Shown: in pieces, positions 17,566 to 26,798 of the stretch
Layout: each line of letters opens with the position of its first letter
How positions within the stretch are numbered: the stretch's first letter is position 1
DNA from: Rubrivirga marina
GTDB taxonomy: Bacteria; Bacteroidota; Rhodothermia; Rhodothermales; Rubricoccaceae
Assembly (NCBI RefSeq): GCF_002283365.1
Contig: NZ_MQWD01000001.1
Location: 745,694 to 809,693 of the forward strand
Length of the DNA stretch: 64,000 nucleotides
Direction: 5' to 3'
Made by a program: the position numbers and the translations under genes
The notes under the pieces: model-generated
Told to the model about the DNA's origin: nothing
The model's database searches: none
Seen by the model: the letters and a program-made list of their open reading frames with translations, nothing else

Positions 17566-18675
17566 ATGACCGCCGTCCCCTCCATGACCCGCCCTCGCCG
17601 CCCGCGCCGCGCCGACCGCTCCGACGTCCCTCGCGTCGGGCCCGGCTCCGACGTGGGCGCCGACGGCGCGCAGGGGGGCGGCGGTGTGGATGCGCTCCGC
17701 TACGCCACGGCCTACCACGCCCCGGTGCTGGCGGCCGAGACGCTCGACCTCCTCATCACCGACCCGGCCGGCCTCTACGTCGACGGAACGCTCGGCGGCG
17801 GCGGCCACTCGGCCGCGCTCCTCGACGCGCTCGGCGAGGGCGCCCTCGTCGTCGGCATCGACCAGGACCCGGAGGCGCTGGCGACGGCGCGCGCTCGACT
17901 GGCCGACGCCGAAGCCGCCGGCCGCTTCGTCGCGCTCGAAGGCAACTTCGGCGACCTCGGCGCGCTGCTCGGCCGGGCCGGGCTGGGGCCAGCCCACGAC
18001 CGCCCCGCGACCGGCGTACTCCTCGACCTCGGCGTGAGCAGCCACCAGATCGACGAGGCCACGCGCGGCTTCGCGTTTTCCGCCGAGGGTCCGCTCGACA
18101 TGCGGATGGCCGCCGGCGGCACCGAGGCGGGTGAGACCGCCGCCGACCTCATCGCTCGTCTCGACGCCGACGCGCTGGCCGACGTCATCTATCAGTACGG
18201 CGAGGAGCGCCGCTCGCGTGCGATCGCGCGCGCGATCAAGAAGGCCGCCCCCACGACGACCGCCGAGCTGGCCGACGCCGTCCGCGCCTCGGTGCCGACG
18301 CGCGAGGAGGTGAAGTCGTTGGCCCGCGTCTTCCAGGCGCTCCGGATCGCCGTCAACGGCGAGATGGACGTTCTGGAGCGGGCGCTCCCGGCCGCGCTCG
18401 ACGTGCTGGCAGACGGGGGCCGCCTCGCGGTCATGTCCTACCACAGCCTCGAAGACCGCCGGGCCAAGCAGTTCCTCAAGACCGGCCGGTTCACGGCGCA
18501 GGTCGAGAAAGACTTCTACGGCAACCCGATCACCCCGTGGGCCCCGGTCACCCGGAAGCCCGTCACCGCGAGCGACGCCGAGATCGCCCGCAACCCCCGC
18601 GCGCGGAGCGCCCGCCTCCGCGTCGCCGAAAAGCAGACTCCCCCCGGACCCTCCGAGCGACGCCCGGGAGCGTGA
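17566..18675 (+). CDS. rsmH: 16S rRNA (cytosine(1402)-N(4))-methyltransferase
   Basis: The 369-residue enzyme methylates C1402 of 16S rRNA using SAM. Motifs: YHAPVLAAETLDLL, the SAM-binding VDGTLGGGGHSAALL, LLDLGVSSHQIDEATRGFAF, and the C-terminal SYHSLEDRRAKQF. The first 50 or so residues, rich in Pro, Arg and Gly, precede the family N-terminus, so the true start may be later, although no better start codon stands out. It is the second dcw gene; its stop overlaps a GTG that could start the ftsL-like gene. Confidence 0.96.
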   Translation: MTAVPSMTRPRRPRRADRSDVPRVGPGSDVGADGAQGGGGVDALRYATAYHAPVLAAETLDLLITDPAGLYVDGTLGGGGHSAALLDALGEGALVVGIDQDPEALATARARLADAEAAGRFVALEGNFGDLGALLGRAGLGPAHDRPATGVLLDLGVSSHQIDEATRGFAFSAEGPLDMRMAAGGTEAGETAADLIARLDADALADVIYQYGEERRSRAIARAIKKAAPTTTAELADAVRASVPTREEVKSLARVFQALRIAVNGEMDVLERALPAALDVLADGGRLAVMSYHSLEDRRAKQFLKTGRFTAQVEKDFYGNPITPWAPVTRKPVTASDAEIARNPRARSARLRVAEKQTPPGPSERRPGA

Positions 18676-18749
18676 GCGGACCGCGCGGCATCAGCCGGCC
18701 CATCCGCCCCCGCCTCCGGGCCTCGCCCTCCACTGCTCCCCACCACGCC

Positions 18750-19211
18750 ATGCCCACGACAGCCTCCAAGCCGAAGCGCGCGTCCAAACGAACGGCCACC
18801 TCGCGTGCGCCGCTCCCGGGCTGGACCGACCTCCCGGCGTCGCCGCCTTCGAAGCTCGTCGGCGGGGCGAAGCGGGCGAAGGCCGGCGCCAAGAAGGCCA
18901 AGAAGGAGGCGGAGAAGAAGATCCGCCGGGCACGGCCGCTCGACGCCGTCCCCAGCCTCCGCTTCGGGCTGACGACGCTGGCGGTCTGCCTCGTGCTCAC
19001 CCTTTTCCTCGGCCACGCCTACGCCACGCGCGCCACGCTCGACGCGCTCCAGGAGGCCCGCCGCGACAACGAGCGGCTCCGCCTGACGCACCAGCGCCTC
19101 CAAGGCGACGTCGACCGGATGATGGGCCCCCGCGCCGTCATGTCCGAGGCGGCCGCCCTCGGCCTCGAAGAAGGCATCGCCTACGGCCCCACGATCCGCC
19201 TCGACGACTAG
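18750..19211 (+). CDS. ftsL: FtsL-like division protein
   Basis: The 153-residue protein has a Lys/Arg/Ala-rich cytoplasmic N-terminus, one membrane helix (FGLTTLAVCLVLTLFLG) and a short coiled coil (ATLDALQEARRDNERLRLTH), ending near the conserved region EAAALGLEEGIAYGP. That layout and its place between rsmH and ftsI identify it as FtsL, a bitopic partner in the FtsQLB/FtsWI complex. ATG at 18750 is chosen. GTG at 18672, overlapping the rsmH stop, would add 26 residues and is a realistic alternative. Confidence 0.85.
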   Translation: MPTTASKPKRASKRTATSRAPLPGWTDLPASPPSKLVGGAKRAKAGAKKAKKEAEKKIRRARPLDAVPSLRFGLTTLAVCLVLTLFLGHAYATRATLDALQEARRDNERLRLTHQRLQGDVDRMMGPRAVMSEAAALGLEEGIAYGPTIRLDD

Positions 19212-19304
19212 CCGACTCGGCGCCCCGTAAGGCGCCTCCTCACGTAGCCCCTGCCTCCCATCGCCGCTCGCGACTCCATCCTCACCCGCCTCTACGGCGT
19301 CTTC

Positions 19305-21344
19305 GTGGTGCTCCTGGCGCTGCCGGTCCTCGTGGCCGCGCAGCTCGTCCGGATCCACCTCGCGGACGGCGACGAGCTGCGCGCGCAGGGCGAGCGGCAG
19401 TCGGAGAGCGTGATCGAGCTCGCGGCGCAGCGGGGCGCGATCCTCGACCGCCGCGGCCGGGCGCTCGTCGTCAACACGGCGCGGTTCGAAGTGGCGGCCG
19501 ACCCGACGGTCGCCGGCTTCGAGGAGCGGGCCGACGAGCTCTACGCCCTCCTCGGCGAGCTCACGGGCCGGGGCACGAGCCACTTCCGCCAGCGCGTCGC
19601 CAACCGGTCCAGCCGCCAGTACGTCGTCCTCGTGCGTGACCTCGACGAGGCGTCGAAGGAGGCCCTCGACGCGGGCGGCTTCCGCGGGCTCATCGTCCAG
19701 GGCTCGTACCAGCGGCGCTACAACTACGGCGCGCGAGCGGCCCACGTGCTCGGCCACGTCACGCGCGACCTCCGCGGGGTGGCCGGCCTCGAGATGACGC
19801 TCGACGAGGCGCTCCAGGGCGCGCCCGGCCGGCAGGCCGTCCAGCGCGACCGCCGCGGCCACGTTCGCGCCGTCGTCGGCGGGACGCGCGTGGAGCCGCG
19901 CCAGGGCGACAACGTGGTCCTGACCATCGACCTCGTGCGGCAGGCGATCCTCGAGGAGGAGCTCGCCCGCGGCGTCGAGGCGGCCGGGGCCGCCTGGGGC
20001 ACGGCCGTCGCCCTCGACCCCAAGACGGGCGCGATCCTCGCGATGGCGAACGTCCCGACGTACGACCCGAACCGCGCCGGGGCCTACTCCGACGCCGCCC
20101 GCCGCAACCACGCCGTCGTCGACCGGATCGAGCCGGGCTCGACGTTCAAGCTGGTCACGGCCATCGCCGCCGTCGAGAGCGGGGCCGTCGCGCCGGAGGA
20201 CGTGTTCGACACCGGCGCCGGCTGGCACGTCTTCCACGGGCGGACGGTCCAGGACGCCCACGCCTACGGCCGGATCACGTTCGCCCAGGCCATCGCCAAG
20301 TCGTCGAACATCGCGATGGCGCTGGCGGCCCAGCGGATCGGGCCGGGCCCGCTGTACGAGGCCGCCCGCGACCTCGGCTTCGGCCAGCCCACGTTCGTCG
20401 ACCTCCCCGGCGAGGTGGCCGGCTCCCTCCGCAAGCCGGAGGACTGGAGCGGGGCCACGCTGACGTCGATGAGCCGCGGCTACGGCGTCGAGGTGACGCC
20501 GCTCCAGCTGGCCGTCGCCTACAGCGCGTTCGCCAACGGCGGCCTCCTCGTTCGCCCCTTTATCGTGGCCGAGCGGCGCGACCCGGCGACCGGGCGCGTC
20601 GTGTGGCAGGCGCCGCAGGACTCGGTCCGCCGCGCGTTCCGCGCCGAGACGGCCGAGCGGCTGATGCCCCACTTCGAGGCCGTCGTCAGCGAGGACGGCA
20701 CGGCGGAGCGGGCGGCCGTCGAGGGCCTCCGGATCGCCGGCAAGACGGGCACGGCACAGCGCGCCGTCGGCGGCGGCTACTCGCGGACGTACCGGGCCTC
20801 GTTCGTCGGGATGTTCCCGGTCGAGGACCCCGAGGTCGTGCTCGCCATCGTCCTCGACCGACCGACGAACGGCTACGGGGGTGGGACCGTCGCCGCGCCC
20901 ATCTTCGGCGCTACGGCACGCCGCTGGATCGGCACGTTTCCGACGATCGCCGAGCGCGTGGCGCCGTCCGGGATGATCGCCGCGCGGACCGGCGCGCTCG
21001 TCCCCGACATCGACGGGCTCCCGGCCACGCTCGCCGCCCAGCGCGCCCGCGCCGAGGGCCTCCGCGTGCGCTACGACGAGGACCTCCCGTGGCGGACCGT
21101 CTCCGCGCGCGTCGAGACCGACTCGCTCGACCTCCGCGACCCACTCCGCCTCGACGCCTCCGACGAGGTGGCCGAGGGCCGGATGCCCGACCTCCGCGGT
21201 CGGAGCGTCCGCGAGGCCGTCGCGTGGCTCCGCTCGCTCGGCGTCGACGCCCGCGTCCGCGGGCACGGCGTCGTCCGCCGCCAGTCCGTCGCCCCGGCGC
21301 GCCCGCTGCCCGCGACGGTCGCGCTCACCGCCTCGAGACGATGA
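19305..21344 (+). CDS. ftsI: Division-specific peptidoglycan transpeptidase (PBP3/FtsI type) with PASTA domain
   Basis: The product crosslinks septal peptidoglycan. From GTG 19305 it is 679 residues: N-terminal membrane anchor, dimerisation domain (AAQRGAILDRRGRALVVN), transpeptidase with Ser279-Thr-Phe-Lys282, SxN at 333-335 and Lys480-Thr-Gly482, then one PASTA domain (MPDLRGRSVREAVAWLRSLG). The GTG falls inside the expected membrane segment. In-frame sequence upstream (ARDSILTRLYGVF) looks like the real N-terminus, but it offers only CTG 19251 or ATC 19260 as starts. Its stop overlaps murE (ATGA). Confidence 0.95.
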   Translation: MVLLALPVLVAAQLVRIHLADGDELRAQGERQSESVIELAAQRGAILDRRGRALVVNTARFEVAADPTVAGFEERADELYALLGELTGRGTSHFRQRVANRSSRQYVVLVRDLDEASKEALDAGGFRGLIVQGSYQRRYNYGARAAHVLGHVTRDLRGVAGLEMTLDEALQGAPGRQAVQRDRRGHVRAVVGGTRVEPRQGDNVVLTIDLVRQAILEEELARGVEAAGAAWGTAVALDPKTGAILAMANVPTYDPNRAGAYSDAARRNHAVVDRIEPGSTFKLVTAIAAVESGAVAPEDVFDTGAGWHVFHGRTVQDAHAYGRITFAQAIAKSSNIAMALAAQRIGPGPLYEAARDLGFGQPTFVDLPGEVAGSLRKPEDWSGATLTSMSRGYGVEVTPLQLAVAYSAFANGGLLVRPFIVAERRDPATGRVVWQAPQDSVRRAFRAETAERLMPHFEAVVSEDGTAERAAVEGLRIAGKTGTAQRAVGGGYSRTYRASFVGMFPVEDPEVVLAIVLDRPTNGYGGGTVAAPIFGATARRWIGTFPTIAERVAPSGMIAARTGALVPDIDGLPATLAAQRARAEGLRVRYDEDLPWRTVSARVETDSLDLRDPLRLDASDEVAEGRMPDLRGRSVREAVAWLRSLGVDARVRGHGVVRRQSVAPARPLPATVALTASRR

Positions 21345-22915
21345 GCGCGCTCCACGACCAGGCCCCCGCGGTCCACAACGCGCCCGTCGCGCTCGCCGAG
21401 TTGGCGACGCGGCTGCGCGAGCGCGGCCTCCTCGCCGGCGACGTCGCCGGCCCGACGGACGCGCTCATCCAGGACGTCACGATTGACAGCCGCCGCGCGG
21501 CCCCCGGGGTTGTGTTCGCGGCCATCTCCGCCGATACCCACACGGGCCGTGACGGCCACGACTTCGTCGACGACGCGCTCGCGCGCGGCGCCTCGGCGGT
21601 CCTCGTCTCCGACGAGTGGCTGCAGGGACGCCCCGAGGCGGCGTCGGCCCCGGTACCCTTGGGGAAGGGTGAGCGTCTCCCCGGCGCGGCTCTCGTTCCG
21701 GCAACGGATTCGAGAGCCGCGCTGGCGGAGATCGCGGCGGACGTCTACGGGCGGCCCGGCGACGCGCTCGCCCTCCTCGGCGTGACCGGCACGAACGGCA
21801 AGACCACGACGGTCTTCCTGCTTCACCATCTGTTGACCTCGCTCGGTCAGACCGCCGGCCTCGTCGGGACCGTCGAGAACCGGATCGGCGCCGAGCGCTA
21901 CGCAACGCAGTTCACGACGCCCGAGGCGCCGGCCCTCCAGCGCCTGTTGCGGGCGATGGTCGAGGCCGGCTGCTCCCATGCCGCGATGGAGGTTTCGAGC
22001 CACGGGCTCGCCCTCGACCGCGTCCGCACGCTGCCCTTCCGCGTCGCCGTCTTTACGAACCTTACGCAGGACCACCTCGACTACCACCGGACGTTCGCCG
22101 AGTACGAGGCGGCCAAGAAGCGCCTATTCGACGGCCTCGGCGCCGACGCCGTCGCCGTCGTCAACGGCGACGACCCGGCGCACACGCGGATGACGGCCGG
22201 CACCGCCGCACGCGTCGTGACCTACGGCACGTCGGCGGGCGTCGACGTCCGCGTCGAGGTGATCGAGAACGCCGTCGACGGCCTCACGCTCCGCCTCGGC
22301 GGCGTCGAGCGGCGGTTCCGGATGGCGGGCCGGTTCAACGCCCTGAACCTCGCCGCAGCGTACGCGACCGGCGTCGCGCTCGGTTTTGCCGAGTCCGCCT
22401 GCCTCGACGCGCTCGCCGAGGCGCCCGGCGTGCCCGGCCGGTTCGAGACGGTCCGCGCCGGCGGCGTCCTCGGCGTGGTCGACTACGCGCACACGCCGGA
22501 CGCGCTCGACAACGTCCTCCAGACCGCTCGCGAGATCGTGCCCGAGGGCCGCCGGCTCTGGGCCGTGTTCGGCTGCGGCGGCGACCGCGACGCCGGGAAG
22601 CGCCCGCTCATGGCCCGGGTCGCCGAACGGATCGCCGACCGCGTCGTGATCACCTCCGACAACCCGCGGACGGAAGCCCCCGACGCCATCCTCGACGATG
22701 TCGAGGCCGGGCTGGAGCGTCCCGACGCCGCCCTCCGCATCACCGACCGCGCGGCGGCCATCGCCGCGGCGGCCGAGCGGGCCGAGCCGGGCGACGTGGT
22801 CGTCGTCGCGGGCAAGGGGCACGAGACGTACCAGATCGTCGGGACCGAGCGCCGTCACTTCGACGACCGCGAGGCGCTCCGCGACGCCCTCACCACCCGA
22901 GCCGAGGCCCTCTAG
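21341..22915 (+). CDS. murE: UDP-N-acetylmuramoyl-tripeptide synthetase
   Basis: The 524-residue ligase adds the third amino acid to UDP-MurNAc-L-Ala-D-Glu. It has the N-terminal substrate domain (TIDSRRAAPGVVFAA), ATP loop GVTGTNGKTTT (residues 148-157), MEVSSHGL, and the DNPRTE motif with Asp440-Arg443, which in characterised enzymes marks meso-diaminopimelate specificity. ATG overlaps the ftsI stop. A linker at about residues 100-125 (SAPVPLGKGERLPGAA) is longer than in E. coli or Bacillus MurE and is encoded by two inverted repeats (21655-21722). Function call is firm. Confidence 0.97.
   Translation: MSALHDQAPAVHNAPVALAELATRLRERGLLAGDVAGPTDALIQDVTIDSRRAAPGVVFAAISADTHTGRDGHDFVDDALARGASAVLVSDEWLQGRPEAASAPVPLGKGERLPGAALVPATDSRAALAEIAADVYGRPGDALALLGVTGTNGKTTTVFLLHHLLTSLGQTAGLVGTVENRIGAERYATQFTTPEAPALQRLLRAMVEAGCSHAAMEVSSHGLALDRVRTLPFRVAVFTNLTQDHLDYHRTFAEYEAAKKRLFDGLGADAVAVVNGDDPAHTRMTAGTAARVVTYGTSAGVDVRVEVIENAVDGLTLRLGGVERRFRMAGRFNALNLAAAYATGVALGFAESACLDALAEAPGVPGRFETVRAGGVLGVVDYAHTPDALDNVLQTAREIVPEGRRLWAVFGCGGDRDAGKRPLMARVAERIADRVVITSDNPRTEAPDAILDDVEAGLERPDAALRITDRAAAIAAAAERAEPGDVVVVAGKGHETYQIVGTERRHFDDREALRDALTTRAEAL
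21655..21722. repeat. Two tandem inverted repeats inside murE
   Basis: ACCCTT-GGGG-AAGGGT (21655-21670) is followed by a perfect 12-bp pair, GCGCGGCTCTCG (21684-21695) and CGAGAGCCGCGC (21711-21722). Both lie in a variable linker of murE and keep the frame open. The 13-mer GGGGAAGGGTGAG (21661-21673) also occurs inverted at 9090-9102 in the intergenic repeat. Confidence 0.5.
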
Positions 22916-24072
22916 TGCTGTACCTCCTCTTCGAGTGGATCGAGCGGACCTTCGCGCCGCCGGGCTTCCAGGTCTTCCAGTTCTCGACGGTCCGCGCCGG
23001 GCTGGCGGCCGGGACGGCCCTGCTCGTGGCCCTGTTCGCCGGCAAGAAGATGATCCGCGCGCTCCGGACCCGGCAGATCGGCGAGACGATCCGCGAGGGC
23101 GAGGACGCCGGCGCCGTGAGCCATGCGCACAAGGCCGGGACGCCCACGATGGGCGGCGTCATCCTCCTGCTGGCGCTCGCCGTCGGCGTGCTCCTCTGGG
23201 GCGACCTCACGAACGCCTACGTCTGGGTCGCGCTCGGCGCGACGCTCTGGATGGGCGCCTTCGGCTTCGCCGACGACTACATCAAGGTGGTCAAGAAGAA
23301 CAAGGAGGGCATCGCGCCGAAGGTGAAGCTGGCCGGCCAGCTCTCGCTCGGCGTCTTGGTCGCGCTCCTCATCGTGTTCGTGCTCCCCGACGACGGGCAC
23401 TCCGACACGTTCACGTCGCTCCCGTTCGTCCCCGACGGCGGCATCGACTACGACTTCCTCTCGCCCCTCGTCGGGACCGAGGTGGGCTGGATCATCTACA
23501 TCCCCGTCATCACGTTCATCCTCACGGGCGTGTCGAACGCGGTGAACCTCACCGACGGCCTCGACGGGCTGACGGCCGGGACCGCGGCGTTCGCGACGCT
23601 CGCCCTCATCGGGATGACGTACATCACGGGCAACGCGAACCTCTCGGCGTTCGTCAACGACATCTACCTCCCGGGCACGGGCGAGCTCGTGATCTTCGGC
23701 GCGGCGCTGTCGGCGGCGTGCTTCGGGTTCCTGTGGTACAACGGGCACCCGGCGCAGGTCTTCATGGGCGACACCGGGAGCCTCGCGCTCGGCGCGGCGA
23801 TCGGCACGCTCGCGATCCTGATCAAGAAGGAGCTGTACCTCCCGGTGGTCGGCGCCATCTTCTTCGCCGAGACGCTGAGCGTCATCATCCAGACCGTGTG
23901 GTTCAAGTACACGCGGAAGCGGTACGGCGAGGGGCGCCGGGTCTTCCGGATGGCGCCGCTGCACCACCACTACGAGGCCCTCGGGGTGCACGAGTCGAAG
24001 ATCGTGATCCGGTTCTGGATCGTGACGGCGCTGCTCTCGATCCTGGCCATGTTCCTCTTCCGGATCCGATGA
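22915..24072 (+). CDS. mraY: Phospho-N-acetylmuramoyl-pentapeptide-transferase
   Basis: The 385-residue polytopic membrane enzyme transfers phospho-MurNAc-pentapeptide to undecaprenyl phosphate, forming lipid I. About ten membrane helices are visible, with the catalytic Asp motifs GFADDYIKVVKKN, NLTDGLDGLTAG and FMGDTGSLALG, and the His-rich loop APLHHHYEALG. GTG at 22915 overlaps the murE stop by one base. Its length is slightly above the E. coli form because of an extra periplasmic loop. Confidence 0.97.
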   Translation: MLYLLFEWIERTFAPPGFQVFQFSTVRAGLAAGTALLVALFAGKKMIRALRTRQIGETIREGEDAGAVSHAHKAGTPTMGGVILLLALAVGVLLWGDLTNAYVWVALGATLWMGAFGFADDYIKVVKKNKEGIAPKVKLAGQLSLGVLVALLIVFVLPDDGHSDTFTSLPFVPDGGIDYDFLSPLVGTEVGWIIYIPVITFILTGVSNAVNLTDGLDGLTAGTAAFATLALIGMTYITGNANLSAFVNDIYLPGTGELVIFGAALSAACFGFLWYNGHPAQVFMGDTGSLALGAAIGTLAILIKKELYLPVVGAIFFAETLSVIIQTVWFKYTRKRYGEGRRVFRMAPLHHHYEALGVHESKIVIRFWIVTALLSILAMFLFRIR

Positions 24073-25571
24073 GCGCGGCCACGCCCCTGCTCCCGCCGAT
24101 CCGGCCCGAGGCGCTGCCCGGGTTCGGGGGCACCGTGCCCACGGCCGAGGCGCTCCGCGACTCGGTGAAGGGCGCCCGCGTGACGGTCGTCGGCGGCGCC
24201 CGGTCGGGCCTCGCCGTCGCCCGCCTCCTCGCGCGCCGCGGCGCCACCGTGTTCCTCACCGACCACCACCCCGCCGAGGCGGGCGTGGCCGAGAGCCTGA
24301 AGAAGGACGGGGTCACGAGCGAGTTCGGCGGCCACACGCCCCGCGCGCTCGACGCCGACTGGCTCGTCCTGAGCCCGGGGGTGCCGACGACGACGAACCT
24401 CGTCCAGTCGGCGCTGCGGCAGAAGAAATCGGTCTACGCCGAGCTCGAGGTCGCGAGCTGGTTCTGCCGCGGGCCGATCGTGGCCGTGACCGGCTCGAAC
24501 GGGAAGACGACGACGACCTCGCTCATCGCGCACCTCTGCGCCGTCGACGGCCGCAAGCACGTCGTCGCCGGCAACATCGGCTACCCGCTCTCGGACTACG
24601 TCGACGACGTCGACGAGGACACGGTGGTGGTCCTCGAGGTGTCGTCGTTCCAGCTCGACCACGTCGTCACGTTCCGGCCGCACGTCGCGGTGTTGTTGAA
24701 CGTGACGCCCGACCACCTCGACCGCTACGGGCACCAGCTCGAGCGGTACGCGGCGGCCAAGTTCCGCCTGTTCGCCAACCTCCAGTCGTCCGACTGGCTG
24801 GTCTACAACCACGACGACGCCCGCGTCCGCGAGCACGTCCTGCAGTGGTCCGCCGAGCGCGGGCTCGCCCCCGTCGCCTTCTCGGCCGACGGCGAGCCCT
24901 CGCCCGGCGCCTTCGTGCGCGACGGGCACATCGTCCTGGACCTCCCCGCACTCGGCACCAGCCCCGACGGGCTCGGTGCGTCCCCCACCATGCTCAGATC
25001 CGAGGACCTCATGCCCACGTCCGACCTCGCGCTCCGCGGGCGCCACAACCTCTACAACTCGCTCGCCTCGGCCATCGTGGCCCGGGCCGTCGAGATCCGG
25101 AGCGACGTGGTCCGCGAGAGCCTCACGTCCTTCGAAGGCGTGCCGCACCGCCTCGAGACCGTCCGGACGGTCGGCGGCGTCCGGTTCGTCAACGACTCGA
25201 AGGCGACGAACGTCAACGCCGTCTGGTACGCGCTCGAGAGCTTCCCCGCGCCCGACGGGCCGAAGGTGGTGCTGATCGCGGGCGGGCGCGACAAGGGCAA
25301 CGACTACGAGCCGCTCAAGCGCCTCGTCGAGGAGCGCGTCAGGGGGATCGTGGCGATCGGCGAGGGCGCCGACGCCATCGAGCAGGAGCTCGGCCCGCAC
25401 ACCGGCCGCGTCGCCCGCGCCGACTCGATGGAGGAGGCCATCCAGTACGCCCAGCTCATGGCCGAGCCCGGCGACACGGTCCTCCTCAGCCCCGCGTGCG
25501 CCTCGTTCGACATGTACGAGAACTACGAGGACCGCGGCGACACCTTCAAGCGCCTCGTCCACGCCCTCTAG
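24069..25571 (+). CDS. murD: UDP-N-acetylmuramoylalanine--D-glutamate ligase
   Basis: The 500-residue cytoplasmic ligase adds D-Glu to UDP-MurNAc-L-Ala. It shows an N-terminal Rossmann-like VTVVGGARSGLAVARLL, the ATP loop VTGSNGKTTTTSL, EVSSFQLD and the C-terminal ligase domain (NDSKATNVNAVWYAL, IAGGRDKG). The ATG overlaps the mraY stop (ATGA). It is followed by a copy of the dispersed palindrome in the 41-bp gap before ftsW. Confidence 0.97.
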   Translation: MSAATPLLPPIRPEALPGFGGTVPTAEALRDSVKGARVTVVGGARSGLAVARLLARRGATVFLTDHHPAEAGVAESLKKDGVTSEFGGHTPRALDADWLVLSPGVPTTTNLVQSALRQKKSVYAELEVASWFCRGPIVAVTGSNGKTTTTSLIAHLCAVDGRKHVVAGNIGYPLSDYVDDVDEDTVVVLEVSSFQLDHVVTFRPHVAVLLNVTPDHLDRYGHQLERYAAAKFRLFANLQSSDWLVYNHDDARVREHVLQWSAERGLAPVAFSADGEPSPGAFVRDGHIVLDLPALGTSPDGLGASPTMLRSEDLMPTSDLALRGRHNLYNSLASAIVARAVEIRSDVVRESLTSFEGVPHRLETVRTVGGVRFVNDSKATNVNAVWYALESFPAPDGPKVVLIAGGRDKGNDYEPLKRLVEERVRGIVAIGEGADAIEQELGPHTGRVARADSMEEAIQYAQLMAEPGDTVLLSPACASFDMYENYEDRGDTFKRLVHAL

Positions 25572-25605
25572 CCCCGCCCGCCTCGACGCCGAGGCCGACC
25601 GACTC
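25572..25605. repeat. Intergenic palindrome copy (murD-ftsW)
   Basis: Core GCCTCGACGCCGAGGC (25580-25595), flanked by CCCCGCCC and CGACCGACTC. It starts immediately after the murD stop, inside the operon. Confidence 0.65.
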
Positions 25606-25612
25606 GACTCCG

Positions 25613-26755
25613 ATGGCCACCGCCGCTACTGCACAGCTCCCACGCCGACCCGCCGACCGGGCCGTGATCTGGGCCGTCCTCGCGCTGAGCGCGATGGGCG
25701 TGATCGCGGTGTACTCGGCCATCTCGTTCCTGGCCGAGACGAAGTCGGGCGGCGACACCGAGCGGTTCCTGTTCCGGCACCTCCTCCGGGTGGGGCTGGC
25801 GCTCGGCGTCGTCGGCGTGATGTCGCTCGTCAACTACCGCTGGCTCGCGCGGCTGTCGAAGGTGGCCCTCATCGGGTCGCTCGGGCTGCTCGTGGCCGTC
25901 CAGGCGCTCGGCGCCGTGACGAACGGGGCGCAGCGGTGGCTGGAGCTCGGGCCCATCTCGTTCCAGCCGTCGGACCTCGCGAAGGTGGCGCTCGTGCTCC
26001 ACGTGGCCGTCCTGCTCGCGAGGAAGCAGGACTACATCGGCGACGTGACGCGCGGGTTCGTCCCGCTCCTGGTGTGGATCGCGCCGACGGTGCTGCTCAT
26101 CGGGATGGAGGATTTGTCGACGGCGGCCGTCCTCTCCATGACGATGGGCGCGATGCTGTTCGTGGGCCGCGTGAAGGTGCTCCACATGGCGGCCGTCGGG
26201 CTGGCCGGGCTGATCCTCGCCGTCGGGTTCCTCGCCTCGTCGCCGCAGCGGGCGGCGCGGATGGAGGCGTGGACCGGGATCGAGCTGTTCGCCTCGAACA
26301 ACGAGGCCGTCGAGATCTCCGGCGCCGACGAGAACTACCAGGCCGACCAGGCCCGGATCGCCATCGCCATGGGCGGGCTGACGGGCGTGGGGCCGGGCAA
26401 GAGCGTCCAGCGCGATTTTCTGCCGGCTCCGTACAACGACTTCATCCTCGCCATCATCGCCGAGGAGTACGGTTTGGTGGGCGCGCTGCTCGTCCTGTTC
26501 GTGTTCGTCTGGATCCTCGGGCGGGGGTTCCTCCGGGTCGCACGCGGCGCGCCGGACCCGCTCGGCTTGTTCTTGGCGACCGGCCTGACCACGGCCGTCG
26601 TGCTCGGCGGGTTCGTCAACGCCATGGTCACATGCGGACTGCTGCCCGTGACCGGGCTGGCGATGCCGTTCGTCAGCTACGGCGGCACGTCGATGCTCGC
26701 CACCGGTGCCATGGTCGGGATCCTCCTCAACGTCTCGCGCCACGCCACCTCCTAG
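25613..26755 (+). CDS. ftsW: SEDS-family septal peptidoglycan polymerase
   Basis: The 380-residue protein has about ten membrane helices and the SEDS signatures (NGAQRWLELGPISFQPSDLA, a segment ending IIAEEYGLVG, and MPFVSYGGTSML). FtsW polymerises lipid II glycan strands together with its cognate PBP, encoded at 19305. ATG at 25613 is chosen after the murD stop and repeat. The C-terminus is short, with no cytoplasmic extension. Confidence 0.96.
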   Translation: MATAATAQLPRRPADRAVIWAVLALSAMGVIAVYSAISFLAETKSGGDTERFLFRHLLRVGLALGVVGVMSLVNYRWLARLSKVALIGSLGLLVAVQALGAVTNGAQRWLELGPISFQPSDLAKVALVLHVAVLLARKQDYIGDVTRGFVPLLVWIAPTVLLIGMEDLSTAAVLSMTMGAMLFVGRVKVLHMAAVGLAGLILAVGFLASSPQRAARMEAWTGIELFASNNEAVEISGADENYQADQARIAIAMGGLTGVGPGKSVQRDFLPAPYNDFILAIIAEEYGLVGALLVLFVFVWILGRGFLRVARGAPDPLGLFLATGLTTAVVLGGFVNAMVTCGLLPVTGLAMPFVSYGGTSMLATGAMVGILLNVSRHATS

Positions 26756-26757
26756 CT

Positions 26758-26790
26758 CCCTCCGCCTCGGCCCCGAGGCCGACCGACTCC
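26758..26790. repeat. Intergenic palindrome copy (ftsW-murG)
   Basis: Core GCCTCGGCCCCGAGGC (26764-26779) followed by CGACCGACTC. It fills the 43-bp gap between ftsW and murG. Confidence 0.65.
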
Positions 26791-26798
26791 CGCCCCTT

